Assembly: GCA_013176395.1 (NCBI GenBank)
Contig: JABMLP010000009.1
Span: forward strand, 1,550,001-1,614,000
Origin: Venturia oleaginea
Taxonomy: Eukaryota; Ascomycota; Dothideomycetes; Venturiales; Venturiaceae
Direction: 5' to 3'
Length of the DNA: 64,000 nucleotides
Shown here: piece by piece, positions 35,157 to 45,198 of the stretch
Position numbering within the stretch: the first letter of the stretch is position 1
How the letters are laid out: each line of letters starts with the position of its first letter
Position numbers and translations under genes: made by a program
Notes under the pieces: generated by a model
Database searches by the model: none
The model's input: the letters and a program-made list of their open reading frames with translations, nothing else
Told to the model about the DNA's origin: nothing

Positions 35157-36712
35157 ATGAGTTCAACACCACGGCAAGATCCGTCTGATTTTCCTGTTGC
35201 CTCGAGGTTGTTAGGCACAAGTCTAGCAACATGTTTGCTGGCTTCGATTTGCGTAGCTGCTAGACTTTGGTTCAGATATCGCATCTCGAGACTGGGTTTA
35301 GATGATATGTTTATTTTGGCAGCAGTGGTATTTATCTCACTCTTTCGTGATTTTACTATCTTCTAAATTATACAGATACTTTCCACAATCGCCATGGTTC
35401 TAGCACTCAATTGTCTGGAATTTTGGCGCAATCTCACGCTCAATCCGCCAACATCAATTTTATACGTTATGTTCTTCTTTTACGATTGTCACGTTTGGAC
35501 TGTGGTTACGATCAAGACTTCATTGGCTTTCATGCTTTTGCGCTTCCATCAACAAAGAGCTTGGAGAGTAGCACTCTACGCGTTGATTGCCATACAGACG
35601 ATGGTAGCGTCTGCATCTACTTTGACCAACTATCTGAGGTGCGCTCCCGTTCAGAGTGCATGGAGCTCAAATCTCGAAGATGGTCATTGCATAAGCGGGC
35701 AGGGAATGAGAACATGGATGTGGACGATCTGCGGTAAGTTCTACCTCACCAAAGTAATCTTACTTGCTACGCATGATGCAATCATATCTTAAGACATTTC
35801 TGACCTAGTTTAGCCTTCTCAATCATCACGGATGCACTTTACACCATCATTCCTTACACCGGCATTCTTAGACTCGATCGGTCTCTTCGCGAGCGCCTCG
35901 CCCTCTGTCTTCTCATGTCAGTGACTCTCCTAGCAACATCAGCCTCGATCATCAAGACCAGTGTCGTCTCATACGCCTTCAACGAACCCGGCGATACCCA
36001 TTCACTTAGCGACCTTATGCTCTGCTCCCTCCTCGAACTTTTCCTCGGAATCATGGGTGCCTGCCTTCCCTGTCTCAAGCAACGTTTTGAACGCGCTCTT
36101 TACTGGACAAAACGAAGAACGATCTATTTCTGGGGTGAGCGAGTTGACTGGGGTGCTAGTATCAAGGAAAGAAGCCGCAAAAGGGATGGGCATGTAGGTG
36201 AAGAAAGAGATTTTGGTTGTCCACTTGGACTTGGTGATTCCAGCGCCGGTAGTCAAAACTCCATACCCTTTCCTCCTATCTGTCCGGGATCTGGTGTCGT
36301 GCTTGATGGGTACACGCCAGATAAAGAGGGACAATGGAGGTGGTCCACTTCCGAGGCTTTCGAGATTCCAATGCTTGAACAGGTTTCTGTTGATGAGCAG
36401 GTTGATGATGGCGGATGGACGGAAGATGATGCAAGGAGTACCGTTGATTTGATGATTCATGTCCCTGAAGCTGTGGTACTTTACGGACATCAAGATGAAA
36501 ATACCACCTGGACACAGGAACAGGACGCATTTCGAGGTTCGAGACGGCTTTCTGAAGGCGTGACGGACGCTGCACAGCAGGTCCTACAAATCATCAAGAC
36601 CACTCATATCGAAGTCGAAGAAGAGAAGAAACCCATGGGATGGGAAGAGATGGAGAATGGATTCGGCACCAAGCGTATCTGGGCTGAACTTTGTCGACGC
36701 TCGCAGGGTTGA
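35157..36712 (+). CDS. Integral membrane protein, fungal rhodopsin-domain (PTH11-like) family
   Basis: Three exons: 35157-35327, 35376-35733, 35814-36712; introns 48 and 80 bp; 475 residues. Seven hydrophobic segments fill the first 300 residues. Family signatures include SICVAARLWFRYRISRLGLD DMFI-type block after TM1 (ARLWFRYR...LGLDDMFIL), the KTSLAFMLLRF segment, LRCAPVQSAW before TM5 with CISG, and IITDALYTIIPYTGILRL. A cytosolic tail of about 190 residues is acidic and has no domain I know. Members of this large family include the appressorium receptor PTH11, but most have no known ligand; this one lacks an N-terminal CFEM domain. Confidence 0.82.
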
Positions 36713-37279
36713 CATCTGCTTTCCATTTTTTCTTTGCTCTTTGCTTCTGCACTGTCATTCTTCATCGTTTCTACTTCTACCTTGTCGTTTAAATGTTGTC
36801 ACGCCTTTGTACTGTTCTAATGCTGTTGGTCTGGGTTATTGGTCATAGAAAGGTAATGATGTATGGGTATATGAGATAATTGTATGATCACTGATTGTAT
36901 GATTGTTTATGCTGTCAATGGTAGTGTAGAATAGATGGGGATAGATAGTCGGACACTCTTTTGTACCCAGACGGACATGTTTTGTTACTTTTAGTTGATG
37001 GTATGTATTACAGCAATATGGATTTGGTTATCATGATAATTCAAAAAGCTTTTTATGTCCCGCACTAATAGCACGGATTGAGTCCTCATCGCGAGATCTG
37101 CAGAGACGCGCGACGCGATGCGCCGAGCCATCGCTTGAAGTAGATACCAGATTTTACATCATAGCAGTTAGGGTTTCCTCCAGACTCGACAGTTTCAATC
37201 GTCCCACTTCAGTCTCTGTTTTACAATCAACTACATTGACAAAGGTCTTGGACGTTTCAAATCATTCACAATCCTCACA
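36713..37279. other. Intergenic, no gene seen
   Basis: Includes a short CG-rich stretch near 37090-37130; no other signal. Confidence 0.45.
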
Positions 37280-38169
37280 ATGGTCTCCCTCCATGACGGG
37301 AAGAAAGCGTCTACTCCGAGCGTCGGCTCGGAATCTAGCCTGAATCCGACCAGCCACGAGACAAAGAAACGAACTTCTTCAAACGCTGAGGACAAAGAGA
37401 ACAAAAAACCCAAAATCGCAGCGAGTGATGGCTCTCCGACGCCCATGGATCAGGACGAAAACTCGGCTGAGAAGAGTGCACCCCATACCCCAAGAGAGTC
37501 GAAGCCCACGCAATCCATTATTCCATCGATAGAAAAGAAAGAAGAAACCGGAAAGTCGAAGAAACTTCCAAATCATTACCCAGAAACTTGGTCCGAGGAA
37601 TCTGATACGACCGAAGAGACAAGAGATAGACGGCCAACTCCAGGTCGAAATCATGCTGCCGTCGCAGGCTGGAAAGTTCGCGACAATTTGACCGATGATG
37701 CCGACCTCATCACCCGCGAGATAGCGAAAATTGACGACCGAACCGCGAGAGCACCGCGCCAAAAAGGTCCCAAATCGAGGGCCCTGAAAGATCTAGAGTT
37801 CGAGCGTGAAGCTTAGGCAGATCCAAATGCAACGTTCCATTCCTTGTACGCCTTCTTCGCGAAAACGAATGGATGAAACCGACGACAGTGGCTAGTTTGA
37901 AGCCGACTTCTAGAAAAATCAAGAGGCAACAAGAACATTTCGACAAGAAAGATGAGGAGGAGAAGGAGATGACTAGGATATTTTGGGAAGCAGGTGCTGC
38001 GCCGAAGGGGGCTGATTGGATGGATTATGGTGACTTGATTAGAGATAAAGTGAGTAAAGACTTGGGAATACCGTGGCATAACGTGTGGTTGAAGGAGTTC
38101 CAAGATTGGGAAAGTAGAGGATTTGCGAAGGCGAAGCGTGGGGAGTTTACGAAGATGACGGATGGATAG
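37280..38169 (+). CDS. Hypothetical charged nuclear-type protein, junction unresolved
   Basis: The first ORF (37280-37816) is rich in Lys/Glu/Ser and ends RTARAPRQKGPKSRALKDLE. A second ORF in another frame (to 38169) contains KPTSRKIKRQQEHFDKKDEE, then FWEAGAAPKGADWMDYGDLI and IPWHNVWLKEFQDWE. They could be joined by an 83-bp intron 37806-37888 (GTGAAG donor, CAG acceptor, frame kept), but it lacks a good branch site. Alternatively the in-frame TAG at 37814 and a frame slip near 37870 break a once continuous gene, since the sequence right after the TAG (DPNATFHSLYAFFAKTNG) also reads like protein. Function unknown. Confidence 0.5.
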
Positions 38170-38413
38170 AGGAAGAGGTACTTGGGGTTGCTCTCTGGGG
38201 CGTCTTTGAGAAAGTAGGCAGATGGAGCCTCCGATTTCAAGTTCCTACTTATTATATCAATGCCATCAAAGAAACACGTGATCATAATGAGTTCGCGATG
38301 TTGAATTGTTGACCACCTCCTCCCCATACCCAAGGCCAACCATCTCCTTCGTCCCAGGTATTCGCGATCACTAGCACACGGCCGGCTCCAATGCAGATGA
38401 TTTTCGACACCAG

Positions 38414-39707
38414 ATGAACTCACGCTCCCTCCTCCGCCCATCGGCCTCAGTCTTCCAGAATGGCGTGTGTGCATTTTGCCAAAACTCCCTCCTCGTCCGC
38501 GGCAAGTTGACAGTCAACACTCGGCCACCCATATCTACAAATTTTAGGGAGCCGCCTGCTGAGGAGCTCGTTGCCCGGCAGTTGGGGAGGCAGTATGTGA
38601 GTAAGGACGAGAAGAACAGACCTCGCTTGCCAACGGCTATACTCTTGGATGCTCGCAAGAGCCGTCGTATCAAGGTCCAGGCTCACATTGTTGAGCACAT
38701 CATGCGCAAATTCGAGCCTGTCATGGCCAAGTCCTCTGCGGTCAAGACGTTGGTGGAGTTATGCTCTGGTAAGAATGCCTACGTCTAGCTCTGAATGTAC
38801 TTCGCTAATGTCTCTCACAGCCCGAAATATAGAGCTCGACCATCTCACCGACGTTGCATCCCTATACATGCTGTCGAAGCACCCTACTGATAGACTGTTG
38901 GGTCGCAACCTCCTCATTTGTGCCTCGCGCGCCGGCTCGCTGTCAGCTACCGTCTTCCTGGTACACACTGCCCGCAAAGAAAAGTCGCTCCATACAGCCG
39001 AGCTTGTCAAGCCAAGAGCACATCTTAAGAATTCTGTTCAAGCAGAAACAAGGAATGTGCAAGCCTTGGTACTTCAAGGGTTACTATATGAAGGCCAGAA
39101 GTCATACGGAGATGCAATCGCTTGTTTCAAAAAAGCTATAGCCTTGCCGGAACAGTACAAGGATACTGATTGCACTCGTTTGGTCAAAATCTTGCGGTGG
39201 CTTGGATTTGATCTCGACACCAAAGATCCCAACCTCGACAAAAGACGACCTCAGGATCTTGCCCTAGACCACGCCGTGGCGCATATCCGGTTGGCAGCTA
39301 TTCGAAAGGTTTCTGGAAACGATGACGCTGGGGATCCTACGAAAAACCTTCGAATCGCAGCTTTGAAATACGATGATCCGTACGCATACTTTCTTCTGGC
39401 TGGTAATCTGGAAGCCTACAGTTATGAGTGGTTACAATATATGTTGAAAGCTGCGGCAAGTGGATATGGCAGCGCAATGAAGGAAATAGCCGAGCTTCTT
39501 GGTCTTACTGAAGAAGACTTGCAGAAACAAGTTCCCGATCAAAGAGTTCGAGACTGGGTTTTGAAGAGTCCCGTTTACGCACCGATTTTTCGTGATTGGT
39601 TTCCGAAAGGTCCTGTCTACAGCAACAAGGGCTTGGAAAAACTTCGTACATTGAAGCGGTATCAATGGGCCATAGAATGGCATGAAGCGGCCGCAGTACG
39701 AGCTTAA
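38414..39707 (+). CDS. Mitochondrial TPR/Sel1-like protein
   Basis: Two exons, 38414-38768 and 38821-39707, intron 52 bp, 413 residues. The N-terminus (MNSRSLLRPSASVFQNGVCA) is Arg/Ser-rich without acids, as in mitochondrial presequences. The middle has TPR/Sel1-like helical pairs: LVLQGLLYEGQKSYGDAIAC followed by FKKAIALP, and later DPYAYFLLAGNLEAYSYEWL with YMLKAAASGYGSAMKEIAEL. The end is a basic segment with YQWAIEWHEAAA. Several mould proteins with this outline are annotated as mitochondrial with tetratricopeptide repeats. Role unknown. Confidence 0.75.
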
Positions 39708-40557
39708 GAAAACAACAAAGTGGCATGTTATTATTTGTCGACTCTATACTGGATGATTGCGTAGCTTTTACAAGAGATGAAACGCCAACCTCACATTATA
39801 CGATATTGGCGTGTATGCTCAATAACGCTCGCGAAGAAATTGGCGGTGTTCAAAAACGTAGACCTGACATTAAGGCGGCATTCTGAAATGAAATTCAGAG
39901 AGATAGAGCAGCATGAAATGTATAGTGAGGCAAGGCAATATTCGAGTCTTGGCGCATGATGGACGGGGAAGACCATGGATGGTTACTTAGCTTCTTGAAG
40001 AGTATCGACAATGTCCCTGCTGGGACGTGAAGGCCAAACAAAACGAAGGCATCGATTACGAAATGAAGCGGCGAGAGGCCTCTGACAGCTGTTGTGTTGC
40101 TCTCCTCTGACCGGCCTGATGTTCATGATGTCGTTCTGTGATCTCGACTCATACCCAAATGCAGCTCAAATGGCTCATACCTGCATCACTCTCCATCTTA
40201 AGATCTTTGCACCCTCTACATTCGACAAAATCCTGAATGGCGTCTCTCAAGACAAAACGCACAGCCTGGTATCTTCGGAGTCTACAAGCACTATGAACTC
40301 ACCACCCATGTTTAGATTAGCCACCACGATCACAAAAAGCAGGAGGAAAGGAGAACCCTCCCCAAAGCCTCAGAATGTAGATACACCTCTCTCGCACCCT
40401 CTCCTCTCAACACCCTCCTCCATTGCGCCTCGGCAGCCGCGTTCTTGACGTCGATATATATACGTTGTGGTTCGCAAATGGCGATTCCTATGCTTTCTTC
40501 TTGCGTGGAAGTTGCGCTTTCGATTGGCGATTTGAGATATGGACGGCCTTTGAGGAT
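39708..40557. other. Intergenic, no gene seen
   Basis: A 118-codon ORF (40092-40448 +) has no recognisable content. This is a convergent region. Confidence 0.4.
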
Positions 40558-41119
40558 TTAGTTTTTGGTTGTTCGACAGTCGTATGTTGCTTCGTTGTAT
40601 ATTCCTCCTCTTCCGTATGCTCCTCCTCTTCCTCCTACGTCGGTTCCTCCTCCGTCGGTTCCTCCTCCGCTGATCAGTACTCCATCATCAACTCGTTCAC
40701 CAATTGGCGGGACTTGACTCTAAACTATATCGATACTTACTCGTTGTCGAGGGAGAGCACGATAATACTACTTTCTCGAAATCGGAGTGCCGGCTGTGGA
40801 GTCGGCCTGAGGAGGTCGTGGAGATTGTCCTTTTTCGATTCAATGGGGGAGAGGTATATTGAACTTGTCAATATCTTTTCTGAATACTCGTTCTCATGCT
40901 CGGTTGGGACTTGGGGAAGACGTGATGTATCCACGTAAGTTGCCAATTTATTTTTGGAACCAATCTTCTAGCTCTAAGCTTTTTGTTGATATATTGGCGT
41001 GGGTTCTTGTGAGGCGTTAGGCAGCAGAAGAGGTGCATGGACGAAAAGATCGAGACGTATCTTACCTCGATCGGATCTGGCACAATATTTTCGAGCTCAC
41101 GATGAACATCCAGTACCAT
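40558..41119 (-). CDS. Small hypothetical protein with Gly-rich C-terminus
   Basis: Three exons fit well: 41119-41066, 40967-40741 and 40669-40558, introns 98 and 71 bp (donors GTAAGA and GTAAGT, second with an ACTGAT branch close to its CAG). The 130-residue product starts MVLDVHRELENIVPDPIE, has a central hydrophilic part (RLPQVPTEHENEYSEKIL) and ends in a Gly-rich run (GGGTDGGGTDVGGRGG). In another frame the same GGAGGAGGAACCGAC repeats would encode EEEPTEEEPT but hit a stop. No family recognised. A 171-codon ORF on the other strand is treated as its shadow. Confidence 0.5.
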
Positions 41120-41560
41120 GACGCACGTTTAATATATAATAGCCGGCCTACTCAGTAGTAGTGAGGCTCGGTAAAGTACCCTCCTCCTACCAGCTTCCCC
41201 TAAGTAGAATAAGCAGTTTTTAAATACACAAACTTTTACTTCGATCCCTGGGAAGATTCGAAGACTTTTACGTAGACTACTTCCACGGCTAGACCAAGTA
41301 CTAGTTACGCCATGCCGGGACCACAAGATCAGAATGGACTCGAAGCTTTCAGGTAATATGACGGTGAGACATTGGACTAACCTCAATATATTCCTCGAGC
41401 GCCTGATACTGGCGTTTTTCATGAGCTGAAGAGAATTGTGAAAATGATACCAAACACCAACATGAACACTCAGCAACCCCACTTCAGAAAGACAATTCAC
41501 AAGAAAAAAGGCAGCATCCTCTACCCACACCACCCTCAAGTCACTCCCAATCAAAACCCA

Positions 41561-42720
41561 TCAACCCATCATCGACTTCACCGCCAAACCAACCTTGATA
41601 TAAATCTCTCCCGTACCAATGGCAAGAGCCGTCACCATCGCCATCATCGTAAACCCGTTTTCAGCTTTCCATAAACCCTTCCCTACAAAAATCTGCTCGA
41701 TAACAATCAGCTGAAAAGCCCAAGCCATCGAATACCAAGTCAATCCAAGCCAGAAAGTCGTAACCACGACCAGCTGTGCGAGAAACCCTGTCAACTCATC
41801 AGTAACAGGTGATTCAAAGTTACGTCTTGGAAGTCGCCAAGGTTGAGACTGTTGTTATTGGTGAGGGTGATGAGGCGCTCCGTTGACGTTGGCGTATCTT
41901 CTTGTGCAAGATTTTTGGATGGAGTATTGATTGTGTTAGAACACAGACCTTGGCCGTTAGCTAGATGATGGAGTCGATGAATATTAGCGAGGATGATGTT
42001 ATACAGTAACTATAGGATACAGCAATTGCCTAACGCGACAACATACACTGAAAAGGCTTGTGTAGGTTCAATTTCGAAGAAGATGTCCATGGCCACTATG
42101 AAGCCAGTTACAATCGTCGAGCACAATCATCTCACAATCTCCACCTCCAACAACGACTCCATCCCCTTCTCCAACGGCCAAATCCCCCCAACCAATCTAA
42201 CAATTAACGTTTCGCGAACACGTTAGTATCTAAGCTCTTCCTATAAGCGATCTAGAACATACGCAGCAGACTTCTGTACGCTTCCAAACCTGGTCTTGAG
42301 AGCAGCATGTGTTGCAATAACGCGCCTTCTGCGGGGTGCCTGCTTTCATACAATAAGATAGCTATAATATGCTATTAGCTAGCAAGTTTCTACAATGAAG
42401 GCGCAGGCGCCGCAATTGTTGATGGACAATAACAGAGCCTGAAAGCAATAGGCATAACGTACGACAGTTTTGTCGCCAAATTTTTCACGAACACCGCAGG
42501 CAGTGGTTTGTATCTTACGATAGTTTGAGGAAACCCAGCAACTTGCTGTACTGCGGCAAGGAAGACCGTTGAGAGGTACAGTAGTGAGAACATATTTTTT
42601 AGAGACACTGTTTGGAACTGAAGAGCGTCAGATCTAATAATGATGAGGATATAGATTGGGCGTGGGAAACTCTGTAGGGTATAAACAAGGGAGATTCTCA
42701 CAACCCACCGCCACCCAGTT
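41561..42720 (-). CDS. Probable multi-exon membrane protein, structure incomplete
   Basis: Separate minus-strand pieces have membrane character. One exon (about 42690-42535) reads SLKNMFSLLYLSTVFLAAVQ and ends at a GTAAGA donor; after an intron ending TTTCAG (near 42445) comes ALLLSINNCGACAFI. Further pieces include STIVTGFIVAMDIFFEIEPT near 42130-42070 and, last, QLVVVTTFWLGLTWYSMAWAF to GEIYIKVGLAV ending at the stop at 41561. I could not join all exons, and no family is recognised. It may be intact with small exons, or degraded like its neighbour; the start is unknown. Confidence 0.35.
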
Positions 42721-42861
42721 ACTACGAAGTAGTAGTACGTTCTTTAGCCCCAACACCATAAAAAGTATCCGACATTCCCGTGGTATGCGTACGTTACAGG
42801 AGAGAAGCTTGAGTTGCAGGGTCCGGCAGCGATTTTGCCTGTATAATTATGGAACTGGGTA

Positions 42862-43529
42862 TCACAAGTACGTTCCCAAGAAAGTAATGGCCTCCGTGAC
42901 TTTGTCCCGGGCTGTGGTGAAGTCGACGCGATTTATAATGTAGGCCAAACTCAGTGAATCCCCAAATGTCGATGCACTTAGGACCGATTGTGGATGATGA
43001 CAAGTTAGCCAGATTGTGGTGAGCAGCCAGCAAACGGAGATGGCCAATACCGCCTCATCCAGTCTTTTCACCAGGACCGGATGTGCAAGCGCTTTATGCC
43101 TGACAAACCTCTGCGTTCGACTCATCCAACCCCGGTCCATCTGTCTTACAATAGGCGCAGGCGGCGGTCCATTCGGTACAGCTGGCGCAGCGCCCACAGC
43201 TCCACGGGCGGACTCGCCTTCTTATGAAGCACCCTCCAACAATTCGGACACTGATTGTTAAAACACCTCGTCTTATCCACGGTATTGAGGAATGTTATCA
43301 ATTCGTCTTTGCCAAACATGTGTCCACAAGGCAATTCCACGACCTGGCCACCTATATGATTCCTCAGCTCATCGTAGCAGAAGGTCCACATTTCTTCTTT
43401 GGACAAGCGAGCCAATTCGTTGAGAGTGGGTTCCATCACTTGTTCTGCCAGGAATCATTTTCGTGCGAGGAGTGGCCATTGGCGTAGGTTGTTATTTCCC
43501 GCTCCACCAGGGTTGTTTGCGTTGGGCAT
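42862..43529 (-). pseudogene. RING-finger-like gene with in-frame stop and frameshift
   Basis: From a Met at 43529 the frame runs MPNANNPGGAGNNNLRQWPL to an in-frame TGA at 43457-43455, then continues in the same frame: FLAEQVMEPTLNELARLSKE, FCYDELRNHIGGQVVELPCGH and RCFNNQCPNCWRVL. The spacing is RING-like, but the first CxxC shows only one Cys. TGA at that place would be Arg (CGA) with a single C-to-T change. Near 43190 the coding track shifts frame into a segment with HPVLVKRLDEAVLAISVCWL and a membrane helix, open to 42862. RING proteins are usually ubiquitin ligases; this copy seems inactive, unless translation starts at the Met at 43436. Confidence 0.5.
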
Positions 43530-44571
43530 TGTTGGGCAGTTTGTCGGTTCGCCAGCAGTATTTGAATTTGCTACTGGTGCGTTTATTCTCTTGATCCAGC
43601 CTGGACCGGTCGTGTTGGGTATGCAGTTAAGACATTTTGTAGCCTTACTGGGTTGCGATATTTGGTTTTCGTTTGGGCTTTCGTTCGTGAGATCGTTATG
43701 ATTGTAAGTGAGTGAGTGAGTGTGGGAGTGAGTGTACACAGATAATTGGCTAGAGAGTGATTGGTCACTGTCATCAAATATCTCACACGAGATTGATAAT
43801 ACAGTAGAGACAGCACGTGCCTTTTGCCTCCCAACAATGCAATAGTGCTGTTGCGCATGGTCGAATGCTGCCGATTCATGATCTACTGTTGAAGGAGTTA
43901 TGTTGAAAAGGAATAGATGAACAACGAAGAAATTGACACAATACTGCTTGAGACTCGAGGTGAAAACGAGCATGTGAAACCTTTGAAGAATCCTCTTGAT
44001 AAAATTGGGTCCCGTGGCAGGACTGTCCTGATATCGTGGCCACAAATTCTGCAATCATTTTGGAGAGAGAAATAGGGTTGAAGAGTTCTTCGATGGCGCC
44101 CAATGAGAATTCTCGCCAGATTCTTTCCAAGTTATGAATGTAATTGAAGAGCTTATGCTAATGACAAGGATCGATAGCTCATGGAACTCGTCCATCGAAT
44201 TTGGCTCCGAATTAAAGTGTTTTGTAAATCCCTCTGACCATTCGAAACCCGGCGGGCACAGCCTGGTCGCGTGTCATTCGTAATCGGATTGAGGCGTTTG
44301 TGGGGGATTTGCGATGGTACTGTCCTAAGATTGATGTTATTTGTACATGGCGCTTCAGGTAGGACCAAGATTTTCTCCATGTTCGCCCAGTTCATGCCGG
44401 AGTTGTCCTCCGAGTATCTTCACCCATCGTTGATTGTCGTAATCGGGCAGCATCTCCCGCCTCGTGCATGCATTTTCCCATGATCTCTGTTCTTCTATTA
44501 AAATCACGAACTCCAGCGCCAACGCAATGCCACCCACGGCCAAAAAAGTACACCCAATTCCGCATCCATGC
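43530..44571. other. Intergenic with GTGA microsatellite
   Basis: A GTGAGTGAGTGAGTG tract lies near 43706-43733. ORFs on the minus strand (to 199 codons) have no recognisable content. Confidence 0.4.
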
Positions 44572-44939
44572 TCATTTCTTCCGTTTGTGAGGCCCAATCA
44601 TTTGTTTCGTGTACATTCGCGAGAGATGGTAGTTGATGGTATTCTTCTTTGCACTTGCGGGTTTCTGTCCAGGCATTAGCAATTGATGCAACCTGCCTTG
44701 TTCTCGCTCCATTCGCATACCTTTGCGTCCATACAAGCTCGCAGTGATTGTTCCAGCGCAGCGCAGGCCTGACTTGCTTGACCAGAAGACGCCCAGCAGC
44801 CCAATACGGATGACATGATGCCTAAACATGGATTCTCGGCCATTTGATTCGGTCGCTTGACCTTGAGTTTGTCGAGTGGAGGTAGTCGAGGTGCTTTAAT
44901 GATGTTGCTGGCGCTGGTGGCGGGCGGTTTGGGGACCAT
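44572..44939 (-). CDS. MRP10: Mitochondrial small-subunit ribosomal protein mS37 (twin CX9C)
   Basis: Two exons, 44939-44721 and 44664-44572, intron 56 bp with a GCTAATG branch site, 103 residues. I start at MVPKPPATSA; the frame is open further 5' but adds nothing conserved. The CHCH fold is clear: CLGIMSSVLGC and CAALEQSLRAC are two exact CX9C motifs, the substrate of the Mia40 import and oxidation pathway. The end, KKNTINYHLSRMYTK and GPHKRK, matches MRP10. The basic N-terminus (KAPRLPPLDKLKVKRPNQ) is typical too. It is divergent from the next gene with 259 bp between starts. Confidence 0.92.
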
Positions 44940-45198
44940 TTTGGATTGATATACGGAGGACCTCTTCCTCGCTGGCAATAAGTATTTATTGGAAGGTGTA
45001 GAAGTGTAGAAGTGTAGATAATTGGCAATGGTTGTCGCTATTCCGGTCACGGATTCTCCCGTTTATTCTAGCGTGGCTGCAGCTGCAGGGTTCAACTGAT
45101 TGCTTCTAATTGTTTACTTGAGCAGGAGCAACCTTGAACACAAACACCACCACCATTGCGGCGGCAAGAGCGCGTTATTCCTTAATAATATAGCTATA

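Noticed and set aside
40423..40938. 171-codon ORF on the plus strand with Ser-rich run
   Set aside because: The Ser run comes from TCC repeats; the minus strand gives three exons with good splice sites and kept frame.
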